Positions 1 through 8,570 are shown, counted from the stretch's first letter. The stretch is 64,000 nucleotides of DNA from Porphyromonadaceae bacterium UBA7048 (GCA_002493945.1 DLAL01000015.1:21777-85776), one strand, 5' to 3'. Notes: generated from the sequence alone by a model not told the origin. Numbers and translations are program-made.

Positions 1-1
1 T

Positions 2-193
2 CTCTCAGTCGCAGCACTTCTGCGTCAGGCCGAACAGTATACCACTATGGCTGTGATAAGCCGCGTCACCGGAATCAATCAAAAGCTACTCAGCCATTAT
101 GCGAGTGCTCTTAAAATTCCGCGTGCCACACAGCGCGAACGTATCGTCAACGGACTCCATTCAATCGGAGAACGTTTTCTAGCCGTAAGATAA
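2..193 (+). CDS. HicB-like antitoxin / HTH protein, C-terminal part (5' truncated)
   Basis: This reading frame enters from the left edge and stops at 193. The visible 63 residues contain a helix-turn-helix segment (residues AVISRVTGINQKLLSHYASA) followed by a conserved-looking tail (ATQRERIVNGLHSIGERFL). Bacteroidetes HicB-family antitoxins carry this kind of C-terminal HTH for autoregulation of a HicA-HicB toxin-antitoxin pair. The HicB N-terminal domain and any HicA gene lie outside the window, so the family call rests on the tail only. A GNRA-loop hairpin lies 13 bases past the stop. It could also be the end of another small HTH regulator. Confidence 0.6.
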   Translation, partial: LSVAALLRQAEQYTTMAVISRVTGINQKLLSHYASALKIPRATQRERIVNGLHSIGERFLAVR

Positions 194-206
194 TTAGCCG
201 AATCAA

Positions 207-228
207 GGGTCGCGCGAAAGCGCGGCCC
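207..228 (+). terminator. GNRA-tetraloop hairpin, likely terminator of the HicB-like gene
   Basis: Nine base pairs (one G-U) close a GAAA loop, followed by TATTTCTTC on the plus strand. It lies directly after the HicB-like stop and touches the stop codon of the convergent micro-gene at 228, so it may serve both transcripts. Confidence 0.65.
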
Positions 229-338
229 TATTTCTTCACCGACGTTTTCGTCGGGTCCTTGAAGTGGAGATTGTTCATCTCCATTGGAGTGAGCTTGCGC
301 GCCGAGGGGATGGAGGGGCGGTTGATATGCTTTATCAT
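228..338 (-). CDS. 36-residue micro-protein, possible natural-product precursor-like peptide
   Basis: The ATG at 338-336 overlaps the TGA stop (337-335) of the upstream VKOR gene as ATGA, the usual sign of translational coupling, and the frame runs to a TAG at 228-230. The product is basic and has the central motif KLTPMEMNNLHF. That block resembles, from memory, the E-M-N leader motif of Bacteroidales small peptide precursors (TIGR04149-like families), but it lacks the Gly-Gly cleavage site and has no Cys. The gene order thioredoxin, VKOR-type oxidoreductase, micro-gene suggests a role linked to peptide oxidation or export. The coding call is fairly strong because of the overlap; the function is inference. 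Confidence 0.55.
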   Translation of the reverse strand: MIKHINRPSIPSARKLTPMEMNNLHFKDPTKTSVKK

Positions 339-1345
339 TTCTGTTCTGATTTATCGAATGCGGGCATGAGCGCGTTGATGGCCAGCAGGACTGCCACATA
401 GACCGCGCAGAGGATGACGAAGTGAAGGGTCGGAGGCCATGCCGTGCGGAAGGCGCCCCCGAAGATGTAGCAGGCCAGCGAAAGCCAGAGGCAGGCCTGA
501 GTGATGAGGCAGAGGGTGCACCACGCTTTGGCACGGTACTTCTGATACCACACGCTCCAGAAGGAGAAGGGACAGCAGCAGGCGTTGATGAGCGCGAGCG
601 TGCCTATATGCCGGGGGAAGAGCAGGAGCGTGGCGAGACTGACTCCGAAGTAGGAGAAGCCGACCTCGCTCCAGCCGAAGAGTCCGAAGAACTTCGATGC
701 GGAGGTGTCGAGCACCGAGCGGCATCCATTGCGGTCGATCATGCCGCAGATGTCGTCGCCGTGGCGGCTCTCGATGTGCAGCGACTTCAGGACGAGTTCG
801 TAGGTGATGTAGAGTCCGACGAGATTGATGACCGTGAGCAGCACCGTCGAGACGTGGGCATAGATGTGGCGCGTGACGAAGAGGTAGGCGAATACCGGCA
901 CGACGGCCGCCAGCAGGACCCAGCGCTTGGAGCGGTTGCCTATCTCGGTGAAGCGGTGCGCGTCAAGCTCCGGCTCGGCAGCCTTGTCTGACGGGTATCC
1001 CAGAAAGACTACGCCTGACCATGCGTCGCAGAAGGCGTCGCGGCTCATCTCCATGTCGGTTCCGGCGGAATCGGTGTATGTGACCTGACGCGGGTCGAGA
1101 GTGCGTACGACCACGAAGTCGCCGCCAACCTGCGCCATGAAGGGCGTGGTGAGGACGTCGAGGGCGCCGCTCTTGTCGGCCACCTGGTATGCCTCGCTGT
1201 CGACACCGTAGGACTGCATGAGTTTCGACAGTCCGAAGAGCGACTTGAACATCATCCGGGCGAACTGCCTGTCGCTGTACCACTGTGTGTGAGGCACACC
1301 AAGCGCCGAAAGATAGATGGAGAATATGCTGCTGTTCACGGCCAC
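335..1345 (-). CDS. Membrane protein: C39-peptidase-like domain (no Cys) fused to vitamin K epoxide reductase domain
   Basis: The 336-residue protein has two parts. Residues about 1-115 resemble a C39 bacteriocin-processing peptidase fold (GVPHTQWYSD, GGDFVVVRTLDP, AWSGVVFLGYP), but the position expected for the catalytic Cys is not a Cys. From about residue 135 come several membrane helices of a VKOR domain with a loop Cys pair (ICGMIDRNGC) and the active-site CxxC (AWCTLC). VKOR enzymes reoxidise thioredoxin-like partners during disulfide formation, and a thioredoxin gene ends 11 bases upstream in the same direction. The stop overlaps the start of the micro-gene. Bacteroidetes carry this architecture near small-peptide export genes, as I recall it. 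Substrate unknown. Confidence 0.8.
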   Translation of the reverse strand: MAVNSSIFSIYLSALGVPHTQWYSDRQFARMMFKSLFGLSKLMQSYGVDSEAYQVADKSGALDVLTTPFMAQVGGDFVVVRTLDPRQVTYTDSAGTDMEMSRDAFCDAWSGVVFLGYPSDKAAEPELDAHRFTEIGNRSKRWVLLAAVVPVFAYLFVTRHIYAHVSTVLLTVINLVGLYITYELVLKSLHIESRHGDDICGMIDRNGCRSVLDTSASKFFGLFGWSEVGFSYFGVSLATLLLFPRHIGTLALINACCCPFSFWSVWYQKYRAKAWCTLCLITQACLWLSLACYIFGGAFRTAWPPTLHFVILCAVYVAVLLAINALMPAFDKSEQK

Positions 1346-1356
1346 GACGCTAAAAA

Positions 1357-1674
1357 TCAGTTCATATAGTGCTGAATCTTCTGCAGCAGGACGTTGCCGT
1401 CAATCTCGCCGTCGTACTTCCACACCTGCTCGCCGTTGCGGTAGATGAAGAATGTCGGAGTGCCGGTGACGCCGAGACGGTCGGCGAGGGGGCCGTATTT
1501 GTCGATGTCCATCTGATAGACGGGGACCTTGTCGCCGAGGAGTTCCTTGATTTCATCGACAACGGGAGCCATGACCTGGCAGTGTCCGCACCATGTGGCA
1601 AAGAATTCGATAACTACTACGGGGGCTTCATTGACGAGTTTCTCGAACTCGTGATTCATTACATTTATAGTCAT
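1357..1674 (-). CDS. trxA: Thioredoxin family protein
   Basis: A 105-residue single-domain thioredoxin with active site WCGHC (residues about 28-32) and the cis-Pro loop GTPTFF. The CGHC dipeptide is the protein-disulfide-isomerase form rather than CGPC, suggesting a more oxidising partner. There is no signal peptide, so it is predicted cytoplasmic, unless a membrane partner receives electrons from it. It is the first gene of an apparent operon with the VKOR protein 11 bases downstream. A second ATG five codons in (1659) is also possible. A 35-bp palindrome lies 6 bases upstream of the start. Confidence 0.88.
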   Translation of the reverse strand: MTINVMNHEFEKLVNEAPVVVIEFFATWCGHCQVMAPVVDEIKELLGDKVPVYQMDIDKYGPLADRLGVTGTPTFFIYRNGEQVWKYDGEIDGNVLLQKIQHYMN

Positions 1675-1680
1675 AACAAG

Positions 1681-1715
1681 TCTGTGTTTAAGTTTTTCAA
1701 AGACTTAAACACAGA
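1681..1715. promoter_or_regulatory. 35-bp imperfect palindrome upstream of trxA, candidate operator or terminator
   Basis: The arms TCTGTGTTTAAGT and ACTTAAACACAGA match perfectly over 13 bases around a 9-base centre that is itself almost symmetric. It sits between the GNAT stop (1737) and the thioredoxin start (1674). A TTTG near 1725 and a degenerate AGTCTTTG inside the palindrome have roughly promoter spacing on the minus strand. It could be an operator for the redox operon or a terminator for the mutS-GNAT transcript. Confidence 0.55.
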
Positions 1716-1736
1716 TGAAGCCCCAAAGGTTGAGGG

Positions 1737-2279
1737 TCAGACGCCGTAAACTTCGCGGTGGAGTGTGCGCTCGACCGCCGCGGCATCGATGGCCGGGTCG
1801 GTACTCATCAGGCGCAGAGGAACTGACGGGAGTCCCGGCTGATAGGGCGGCTGGACGTAGTCGTGGCCGAGGAGCGCGAATCCGTTGCGCTGATAGAATC
1901 CTATGCGGCGCGCGGCCATGGGATTATCGTCAGCCACGGGTTCTGCCTCAAGGACAAGTGGCCGACAGACCATGTCGGCGAGTCGCGCCAGGACCCGCGC
2001 GCCTGTGCCGCGGCCACGTATGGAGGGGTCGATGGCGAAGTGCTCTATGTAGACGAAAGCGCCGAAATCCCATAGCGTTACGAAGCCCGCGAAGATGTCA
2101 CAGCCGTCGGCCACGAACATCAGGCGCGGACCGGCCTGCGACGCCGGCGCCACGATGGTGCTCCACGGGCGCCTTTCCTCCGGAGGGAAGGCGTCGAGAT
2201 AGAGGCTTTCGGCTTCGGCAAGCCATGACTGCGGCACGTCAGCGCCGTCCAAGGAGAGTAATTTCAGACTTTCGTTCAT
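1737..2279 (-). CDS. GNAT family N-acetyltransferase
   Basis: A 180-residue protein with the acetyl-CoA-binding motif A (SIRGRGTGARVLARL, about residues 89-103) preceded by a beta strand (FVYIEHFAID) typical of the GNAT fold, and a late YQRNGF motif. The substrate cannot be read from the sequence. The gene starts 16 bases after the mutS stop and probably shares its transcript. The stop is followed by the palindrome upstream of thioredoxin. Cytoplasmic, no signal peptide. Confidence 0.82.
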   Translation of the reverse strand: MNESLKLLSLDGADVPQSWLAEAESLYLDAFPPEERRPWSTIVAPASQAGPRLMFVADGCDIFAGFVTLWDFGAFVYIEHFAIDPSIRGRGTGARVLARLADMVCRPLVLEAEPVADDNPMAARRIGFYQRNGFALLGHDYVQPPYQPGLPSVPLRLMSTDPAIDAAAVERTLHREVYGV

Positions 2280-2295
2280 ATCGGAAGAGTGTGTG

Positions 2296-4962
2296 TCAGG
2301 AATGTTTGCCGGTGAGTATACCGCGGATGTCGTTGAGTTTCTTGAGCGCTTCGAGAGGCGTCAGATTGTTGATGTCCACGCCGAGGAGCTCGTCGCGCAC
2401 CTGGCTGAGAACCGGGTCGTCAAGCTGGAAGAATGACAGCTGCATGCCTGCGACGGTGTCGTGGACCGGCGGTGCGATGCGTGCTTTGCCGCGACGCCGG
2501 CTTTTGGGCGTGGCCGTATCCGCCTTGCTTTCGGCCGGTGCGTCTGAGGCGGCGCCTTCGAGCTGCTCGAGAATCTCGGTGGCACGGCGCACTATGCTCT
2601 GGGGCATACCGGCGAGCTTGGCCACGTGTATGCCGAAACTGTGTTCGCTGCCGCCGCGCTCGAGCTTGCGGAGGAATACCACCTTGCCGTCGATCTCGCG
2701 GACGGAGACGTTGTAGTTGACGATGCGGCTGTATGACGCCTCCATATCGTTCAGCTCGTGATAGTGCGTGGCGAAGAGCGTCTTGGGGTGCATGCCTCCG
2801 GCCTCGTGGATGTGCTCGACGATGGCCCAGGCTATGGAGATGCCGTCGTAGGTCGACGTGCCGCGGCCGAGCTCGTCGAAGAGGATGAGCGAGCGCTCGC
2901 TCATGTTGTTGAGGATGGATGCGGCCTCGTTCATCTCGACCATGAAGGTGGACTCGCCCAGCGATATGTTGTCGCTGGCGCCGACACGGGTAAAAATCTT
3001 GTCGACCACGCCTATATGCGCGCTGTCGGCCGCCACGAAGCAGCCTATCTGGGCCATGATGACGTTGAGAGCCGTCTGACGGAGCAGGGCCGACTTACCG
3101 GACATGTTCGGGCCGGTAATCATCATAATCTGCGCGGACTCGTTGGAGAGCTCGACGGTATTGCTGATGTAGGGCTCGCCGGGAGGAAGCTCGCGCTCGA
3201 TGACGGGATGACGGGCCTCGACGAGACGGATGTCAAGCGAGTCGTCCACGACAGGACGGTTGTACTTGTTGTCGATGGAGACGCGCGTGAAGGCGTCGAG
3301 AACGTCGAGGCGCGCGAGCATCGACGCGTCGAGCTGCAGCGCCGGGATGTAGCGGGCCACGAAGGCCACGAGCTCGGAGTAGAGCCGCTGCTGGATGACC
3401 TCGATTTTCTCCTGAGCGCCGAGGATGCGCTCCTCGTAGTCCTTGAGTTCGGGAGTGATGTATCGCTCGGCGTTGACGAGCGTCTGCTTGCGTATCCACT
3501 CCGGAGGCACCTTGGACTTGTGGGTGTTGGTGACCTCGATGTAGTATCCGAAGACGTTGTTGAAGCCTATCTTTAGCGACGATATGCCCGTGGCCTCGAC
3601 CTCGCGTGCCTGAAGCCGGGCGAGGTAGTCCTTGCCCTGGAAGGCTATGTCGCGTAGCTCGTCGAGCTCGGCGTCGACACCGCGGCAGATGATGTCGCCG
3701 CGCGATGCCGTGCCGGCTGCATCGTCGGGAATCTCTCGCGATATGCGGTCGCGGACGTCCTTGCACGGATTGAGCTGGTCGCCTATGGCCTTGAGCTGCG
3801 ACAGTCCCGAGTCAAGGCACATCTGCCTGACAGGAGCCACGGCGTCGAGCGCATTGCGCACCTGCAGGAGCTCGCGCGGCGAGATGCGGTCGCAGGCCAC
3901 CTTCGTGACCAGCCGCTCGAGGTCGCCGACCGTCTTGAGGTGCGAGGCAATCTCCTCGCGTACGTCGGGACTGCGGAAGAAGTACTCGACCACGTCAAGG
4001 CGCTCGTTGATGGCCTTGGGGTCGCGCAGAGGGAACTGGAGCCAGCGGCGCAGCAGACGCGCGCCCATCGGAGTGCAGGTGCGGTCGATGACGCCGAGGA
4101 GGCTCTTTCCGTCGGGGTCGAGCGGGTCGAAGAGCTCGAGGTTGCGTATGGTGAAGCGGTCGAGCCGCACCGAGCGCGTCTCGTCGATACGGCGGATGGA
4201 GGTGATGTGGCCCGTGCGTGTGTGCTGGGTGAGGTCGAGATAGTGGAGGATGGCGCCGGCGGCGATGATGGCATGGGTCATGCGGTCGATGCCGAAGCCC
4301 TTGAGCGACGCCGTGCCGAACTGCTTGCGCAGACGCTCGTCGGCGGCGTCGGAGGTGAACATCCACTCCTCCATCTCGAAGTAGAGATACTGCTGCGAAA
4401 GGCTCTCTGCGGCCTGCTGGCGGCATCCCCGCATGACCAGAAGCTCTTTCGGAGCCATGCTGCCGAGGGTCTTGTCGATGTAGTCGACCGAACCTTCGGT
4501 AGTGAAGAACTCGCCGGTGGAGATGTCCAGGAGCGCCACGCCGCAGGCCGACTTGCCGAAGTGGATGGCGGCCAGGAAGTTGTTCTCGCGGCGCGAGAGC
4601 ACGTTGTCGTTCATGGCCACGCCGGGAGTGACAAGCTCGGTGATGCCGCGCTTGACGAGTTTCTTTGTGAGCTTTGGGTCCTCAAGCTGCTCGCAGATAG
4701 CCACGCGCTTGCCGGCGCGCACGAGCTTGGGCAGATAGCTGTCGAGGGCGTGGTGGGGGAATCCGGCGAGCTCCACATACTGCGCGGCACCGTTGGCACG
4801 ACGCGTGAGCGTTATGCCGAGAATCTCGGAAGCGGCTATAGCGTCGTCGGAGAAAGTCTCGTAAAAGTCACCGACCCTGAAGAGCAGGATGGCATCGGGA
4901 TGCTTGGCCTTCATCTCGATGTACTGCTTCATCAGCGGCGTTTCGACAATCTTCTTGGCCAC
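2296..4962 (-). CDS. mutS: DNA mismatch repair ATPase MutS
   Basis: MutS binds base mismatches and small loops and recruits MutL. The mismatch-reading F-x-E motif is in RVGDFYETF near the N terminus. The C-terminal ATPase has Walker A ([13 protein letters not shown]), Walker B ([12 protein letters not shown]) and the switch ATHYHEL, with a short basic linker and a C-terminal helix-turn-helix for dimerisation. A GTG start at 4962 gives [14 protein letters not shown], the usual family N terminus, four bases after the stop of the preceding gene. An ATG at 5010 would add 16 unlikely residues and overlap that gene by 44 bases. The GTG start gives 888 residues, normal for MutS1. Confidence 0.97.
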   Translation of the reverse strand: MAKKIVETPLMKQYIEMKAKHPDAILLFRVGDFYETFSDDAIAASEILGITLTRRANGAAQYVELAGFPHHALDSYLPKLVRAGKRVAICEQLEDPKLTKKLVKRGITELVTPGVAMNDNVLSRRENNFLAAIHFGKSACGVALLDISTGEFFTTEGSVDYIDKTLGSMAPKELLVMRGCRQQAAESLSQQYLYFEMEEWMFTSDAADERLRKQFGTASLKGFGIDRMTHAIIAAGAILHYLDLTQHTRTGHITSIRRIDETRSVRLDRFTIRNLELFDPLDPDGKSLLGVIDRTCTPMGARLLRRWLQFPLRDPKAINERLDVVEYFFRSPDVREEIASHLKTVGDLERLVTKVACDRISPRELLQVRNALDAVAPVRQMCLDSGLSQLKAIGDQLNPCKDVRDRISREIPDDAAGTASRGDIICRGVDAELDELRDIAFQGKDYLARLQAREVEATGISSLKIGFNNVFGYYIEVTNTHKSKVPPEWIRKQTLVNAERYITPELKDYEERILGAQEKIEVIQQRLYSELVAFVARYIPALQLDASMLARLDVLDAFTRVSIDNKYNRPVVDDSLDIRLVEARHPVIERELPPGEPYISNTVELSNESAQIMMITGPNMSGKSALLRQTALNVIMAQIGCFVAADSAHIGVVDKIFTRVGASDNISLGESTFMVEMNEAASILNNMSERSLILFDELGRGTSTYDGISIAWAIVEHIHEAGGMHPKTLFATHYHELNDMEASYSRIVNYNVSVREIDGKVVFLRKLERGGSEHSFGIHVAKLAGMPQSIVRRATEILEQLEGAASDAPAESKADTATPKSRRRGKARIAPPVHDTVAGMQLSFFQLDDPVLSQVRDELLGVDINNLTPLEALKKLNDIRGILTGKHS

Positions 4963-4966
4963 GGCT

Positions 4967-5371
4967 CTACTTACGGCTATCGGCTTCCCCTCGGGCAAGT
5001 TTTGCCTCACGCAAGGGGATGGCTATCGAGGTGATAATCTGGATGGCGGCGCCGGCGAGGGTGAATGCCAGCCAGTCGCGCATCTCATGGGTGTAGAAGA
5101 GGAGGAATGCCGCAGCACAGTAGAACACCGCGCTCCAGCTCTCGATGCGGTGGAGCCGCTTGAGCCGGGCGTCGGAGCCGCGGTAAGGCGTGAAGAGCCG
5201 GATGAGCAGGAGCATCAGTGCTCCGGCCGAGTAGACATAGGGGTAGCTGTCGACAGCCCACTGCCGGTCGCTGAGAAAAAAGGGGACAACCGTAGCGGCA
5301 AGGACCAGAAGCAGTCCCACGGGGACTCCTACGGTAACCCATGCCGACGGACGGGATGTGTTATTCTTCAA
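4967..5371 (-). CDS. Conserved hypothetical inner-membrane protein, 4 helices
   Basis: A 134-residue protein with four hydrophobic segments (starting about residues 11, 43, 77 and 100) and a short charged C-terminal tail. I do not recognise a functional family; similar small membrane proteins appear beside ftsB/mutS in Bacteroidales, as I recall it. The start overlaps the end of the ftsB-like gene by 11 bases and the stop lies four bases before the mutS GTG, so the three genes look co-transcribed. Confidence 0.6.
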   Translation of the reverse strand: MKNNTSRPSAWVTVGVPVGLLLVLAATVVPFFLSDRQWAVDSYPYVYSAGALMLLLIRLFTPYRGSDARLKRLHRIESWSAVFYCAAAFLLFYTHEMRDWLAFTLAGAAIQIITSIAIPLREAKLARGEADSRK

Positions 5372-5687
5372 TTTCCTGAGGTTTTTCTTTAAAAATATAA
5401 ACGTCTTCGCCGGCGCGCTTCATGCCGTACTGCTCGCGCACGACCTGCTCGATGAGGTCGGGGTCGGAGGCAAGGCGGCGGTTGAGGCCCCGGTAGTACA
5501 GCATGGTGTCGCGGTTGGCCGCAAGTTCCTGACGCAGACTGTCGATAGTCCGGTCGTAGTCGATGCTATTGAACACGGTGTTCTCACCTGCGAAGACGAT
5601 GTATCCCAGCAGGAGAAGACAGATGAGGGTGACGGGGGAGAGAAAGCGCTGCGCCCATTTCCCGAAAGACACAAATTTGGGGTTCAT
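5361..5687 (-). CDS. Septum formation initiator FtsB/DivIC-like
   Basis: A 108-residue single-pass membrane protein: short cytoplasmic N terminus, one helix (SPVTLICLLLLGYIVFAGE), then a coiled-coil heptad region and the conserved tail VVREQYGMKRAGEDVYIF typical of FtsB/DivIC. These proteins join FtsL and FtsQ (DivIB) in the divisome. I choose the ATG at 5687 over one nine codons upstream because the upstream codons give a non-family N terminus and lie over the promoter -7 element at 5692-5699. It overlaps the downstream membrane protein gene by 11 bases. Confidence 0.85.
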   Translation of the reverse strand: MNPKFVSFGKWAQRFLSPVTLICLLLLGYIVFAGENTVFNSIDYDRTIDSLRQELAANRDTMLYYRGLNRRLASDPDLIEQVVREQYGMKRAGEDVYIFKEKPQEIEE

Positions 5688-5691
5688 AGCA

Positions 5692-5699
5692 CAAAGGTA
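5692..5699 (-). promoter_or_regulatory. Promoter -7 element (TACCTTTG) for the ftsB-mutS transcript
   Basis: A perfect Bacteroidetes -7 match lies only five bases upstream of the chosen ftsB start, which would give a leaderless or nearly leaderless transcript. No clear -33 TTTG is seen at the proper distance. Confidence 0.45.
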
Positions 5700-5737
5700 G
5701 TCACAAAACGGCAATCCGCCAAAAAAAGTTTACGCGC

Positions 5738-7315
5738 TTACTCGTGCCGTGTGGGCGGATAGTCGATGGTGTAGTGAAGTCCGCGCGACTCGCGGCGCTC
5801 CTTGGCCTGACGCATGATGAGGTAGCCTACATTAATCATGTTGCGCAGCTCGCATATCTCGCGCGATGCCTTGGAGCACTTGAAGAGGCGCTCGGTCTCC
5901 TCGTAGAGGATGTCGAGACGGTTCCATGCGCGGTCGAGGCGCAGGTTGGAGCGCACGATGCCCACATAGTAGCCCATAATCTGGTTGACCTCGCGGATGC
6001 TCTGGGTGATGAGCACCATCTCCTCGTTATGCGCGGTGCCTTCGTCGTTCCAGTCGGGCACGTCGGTGCGGATGGCCAGCGAGGGCAGCTCCGATGCGGC
6101 GTGGCGCGATGCGGCGTCGGCGTACACAACGGCCTCGATGAGGGAGTTGGATGCCAGACGGTTGCCGCCGTGGAGACCCGTGCACGAGCACTCGCCCAGG
6201 GCGTAGAGCCGGCGGATGGACGACTCGCCGTTGAGGTCCACGCGGATGCCGCCGCAGAGGTAGTGGGCGGCCGGAGCCACGGGGATGTAGTCCTTGGTGA
6301 TGTCGATGCCGAGGCTGAGGCACTTGCGGTAGATGTTGGGGAAGTGCTTTTTGGTCTCCTCGGGGTCCTTGTGGGTCACGTCGAGGTAGACGTGGTCGTC
6401 GCCGTAGAGCTTCATCTCCGAGTCGATGGCGCGGGCCACGATGTCGCGCGGAGCGAGCGAGAGACGCGGATCATACTTGTGCATGAACTCCTCGCCCTTG
6501 AGGTTGCGGAGAACGGCGCCGTAGCCGCGCATGGCCTCGGTGATGAGGAACGACGGGCGGTCGCCGGGATGGAAGAGCGCCGTGGGATGGAACTGGATGA
6601 ACTCCATGTCCGACACCGTGCCCTTGGCGCGGTAGACCATGGCTATGCCGTCGCCGGTGGCGATGAGCGGATTGGTGGTGGTGAGATAGACCGCACCTAC
6701 GCCGCCCGTGGCCATGACAGTGATTTTGGCCAGGAATGTGTCGACCTTATGCCCCTCGATGTCGAGGACATAGGCGCCGTAGCAGGTGATGTCGGGAGTA
6801 CGGCGTGTGACAATCTTGCCCAGATGATGCTGCGTGATGATCTCGATGGCGAAGTGATTCTCGTACACGTCGATGTAGGGCGATGCCTTCACGGCGCGGA
6901 TGAGGCTCTCCTGAATCTCGAATCCGGTGTTGTCGGCATGGTGAAGGATGCGGAACTCGCTGTGTCCGCCCTCGCGGTGCAGGTCGAAGTCGCCGTTCTC
7001 CTTGCGGTCGAAGTCGACGCCCCACTGCACGAGCTGACGGATCTGTCCGGGAGCGTTCTTCACCACCTGCTCGACAGCCTTGGGGTCGCTGAGCCAGTCG
7101 CCGGCCACCATCGTGTCATGAATGTGCTTGTCGAAGTCATCGACCTCGAGATTGGTCACTGAGGCCACGCCGCCCTGAGCCAGGGCCGTGTTCGCTTCCT
7201 CGAGAGTGGTCTTGCATACCAGTGCCACACGCACACCCTCGCGGGCTACTTTCAGGGCAAAGCTCATACCGGCGATGCCCGAGCCTATAACAAGATAATC
7301 GTACTCGTATCTCAT
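5738..7315 (-). CDS. nadB: L-aspartate oxidase
   Basis: NadB oxidises L-aspartate to iminoaspartate, the first step of de novo NAD synthesis (followed by NadA and NadC, not in this window). The 525-residue protein has the N-terminal FAD dinucleotide motif (GSGIAGMSFALKVA), HREGGHSEFRILH and the flavoprotein signature of the succinate dehydrogenase/aspartate oxidase family (GGIRVDLNGESS, GLHGGNRLASNSL). The length is normal. It is transcribed from its own promoter at 7335-7342 and ends 50 bases before the ftsB start. Cytoplasmic. Confidence 0.95.
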   Translation of the reverse strand: MRYEYDYLVIGSGIAGMSFALKVAREGVRVALVCKTTLEEANTALAQGGVASVTNLEVDDFDKHIHDTMVAGDWLSDPKAVEQVVKNAPGQIRQLVQWGVDFDRKENGDFDLHREGGHSEFRILHHADNTGFEIQESLIRAVKASPYIDVYENHFAIEIITQHHLGKIVTRRTPDITCYGAYVLDIEGHKVDTFLAKITVMATGGVGAVYLTTTNPLIATGDGIAMVYRAKGTVSDMEFIQFHPTALFHPGDRPSFLITEAMRGYGAVLRNLKGEEFMHKYDPRLSLAPRDIVARAIDSEMKLYGDDHVYLDVTHKDPEETKKHFPNIYRKCLSLGIDITKDYIPVAPAAHYLCGGIRVDLNGESSIRRLYALGECSCTGLHGGNRLASNSLIEAVVYADAASRHAASELPSLAIRTDVPDWNDEGTAHNEEMVLITQSIREVNQIMGYYVGIVRSNLRLDRAWNRLDILYEETERLFKCSKASREICELRNMINVGYLIMRQAKERRESRGLHYTIDYPPTRHE

Positions 7316-7334
7316 ATCAGTCTGTTTTGTGAGG

Positions 7335-7342
7335 CAAAATTA
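7335..7342 (-). promoter_or_regulatory. nadB promoter -7 element (TAATTTTG)
   Basis: A perfect TAnnTTTG on the minus strand 20 bases upstream of the nadB ATG. No convincing -33 element is visible at 19-20 bases. Confidence 0.55.
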
Positions 7343-7456
7343 ACGAAAAATTTCATGACTGCGATTATTATGGTGCCGAAAAAAATGTGCCGGAGCAGCC
7401 GTGGGGCCGAACCAATCGCCCCACCGGATGTTTTCATTAATAAAAACCTGTTGTTT

Positions 7457-8497
7457 ATGAGAAACTTTGCTATTATCGCAGCAACTACAGTCATGGCCAT
7501 AAGTTCAGCATTTCAGTCAGATGCCTGTTCACGCGTAGTGTACAAAGGCGACACCGACATCATCATGGTCGGCCGTACGCTCGACTGGCGCACTCCCATC
7601 CCTACAAATCTGTATGTATACCCTCAGGGCGTGCGCAAGACGTCGATGCCTTCGGCCCCCTGCCTGGAGTGGACCTCCAAGTACGGCTCGGTGATAGCCG
7701 TCGGATACGACGGCGGCGTGACCGAAGGCATGAACGAGGCCGGACTGGTGATGAACGGACTCTTCTGCAAAGGGACGGTCTACAAAATCGCCACCGGCAC
7801 CGGCGATACTCCCGTGGTGAGCCTTGCAATGCTTGTCAGCTACTTCATCGACAACTTCGCCACGGTCGAGGAGGTGTACTCGTGGCTGCAGGCCAACGAA
7901 TTCGCAATCTTCGGCAAGACTTTCGACGGCGGAACGGTATCGACACTGCACTGGGCGCTGACCGACCGCTCCGGAGACACGCTGGTGATGGAGTACACCG
8001 ACGGAGACCTCAGGCTCTACCGCGGACCGCAGTACACCGTGCTCACCAACGACCCTACCCTTGACAAGATGATGGCCATCAACGAGTACTGGGAAGGCAT
8101 CGGCGGAAAGTACATGCTCCCCGGCACAGTGCGCAGCGCCGACCGCTTCGTACGCGCATCATACTTCATCAACCACGTGCCCAAGAACTACGGATATGCC
8201 GAGGCGCTGGGCTGCATAGAGAGCATCATGGGTGTGGTCAGCGTGCCATACGGCTACGAACTCCCCGGCGAACCTAACGTGTCATCGACACAGTGGCGCT
8301 CGGTGGCCGACATCGGCACGGGCAAGTACTATATCAAGTTCGCACAGTCAACCGGCGATATGTGGATAGACATGGGCCGTCTGCAGTTCAATCCGGGCGC
8401 GCCTATCCTCAAACTCGACACCACAGCCAACATCGAAGCCACAGGATGTGTCAACGGACTGCTGAAAAAATCCGACGGATTCACGCCGATGTGGTGA
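7457..8497 (+). CDS. Choloylglycine hydrolase-type linear amide C-N hydrolase, secreted
   Basis: A 346-residue Ntn-hydrolase. The ATG at 7457 gives a signal peptide followed by Cys24, which becomes the N-terminal nucleophile after processing. Arg40 and Asp43 in VGRTLDW sit at +16 and +19 from that Cys, the same spacing as Cys2, Arg18 and Asp21 in bile salt hydrolase. MNEAGLVMNGLF and LHWALTDRSGDTLVMEY fit the penicillin V acylase/bile salt hydrolase family. Conjugated bile salts are a natural guess for a gut organism, but acyl-homoserine lactones, penicillin V or N-acyl amides cannot be excluded. An upstream ATG in frame (7355) is less likely, as it would bury the signal peptide. Confidence 0.88.
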   Translation: MRNFAIIAATTVMAISSAFQSDACSRVVYKGDTDIIMVGRTLDWRTPIPTNLYVYPQGVRKTSMPSAPCLEWTSKYGSVIAVGYDGGVTEGMNEAGLVMNGLFCKGTVYKIATGTGDTPVVSLAMLVSYFIDNFATVEEVYSWLQANEFAIFGKTFDGGTVSTLHWALTDRSGDTLVMEYTDGDLRLYRGPQYTVLTNDPTLDKMMAINEYWEGIGGKYMLPGTVRSADRFVRASYFINHVPKNYGYAEALGCIESIMGVVSVPYGYELPGEPNVSSTQWRSVADIGTGKYYIKFAQSTGDMWIDMGRLQFNPGAPILKLDTTANIEATGCVNGLLKKSDGFTPMW

Positions 8498-8562
8498 CAG
8501 CCAGCCGAGCAATCTGCCGCACAAAGAGTAGACATTTTATACGATATATCACTGTTTTTTAT

Positions 8563-8570
8563 TAATTTTG
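8563..8570 (+). promoter_or_regulatory. Promoter -7 element (TAATTTTG) for the DUF1893-ECF operon
   Basis: A perfect TAnnTTTG about 75 bases upstream of the DUF1893 start. The start point would fall inside the 13-bp hairpin that begins at 8571. Confidence 0.55.

Noticed and set aside
4963..5010. A 16-residue N-terminal extension of MutS from an ATG at 5010.
   Set aside because: It has no family resemblance and overlaps the upstream gene by 44 bases; the GTG at 4962 fits.
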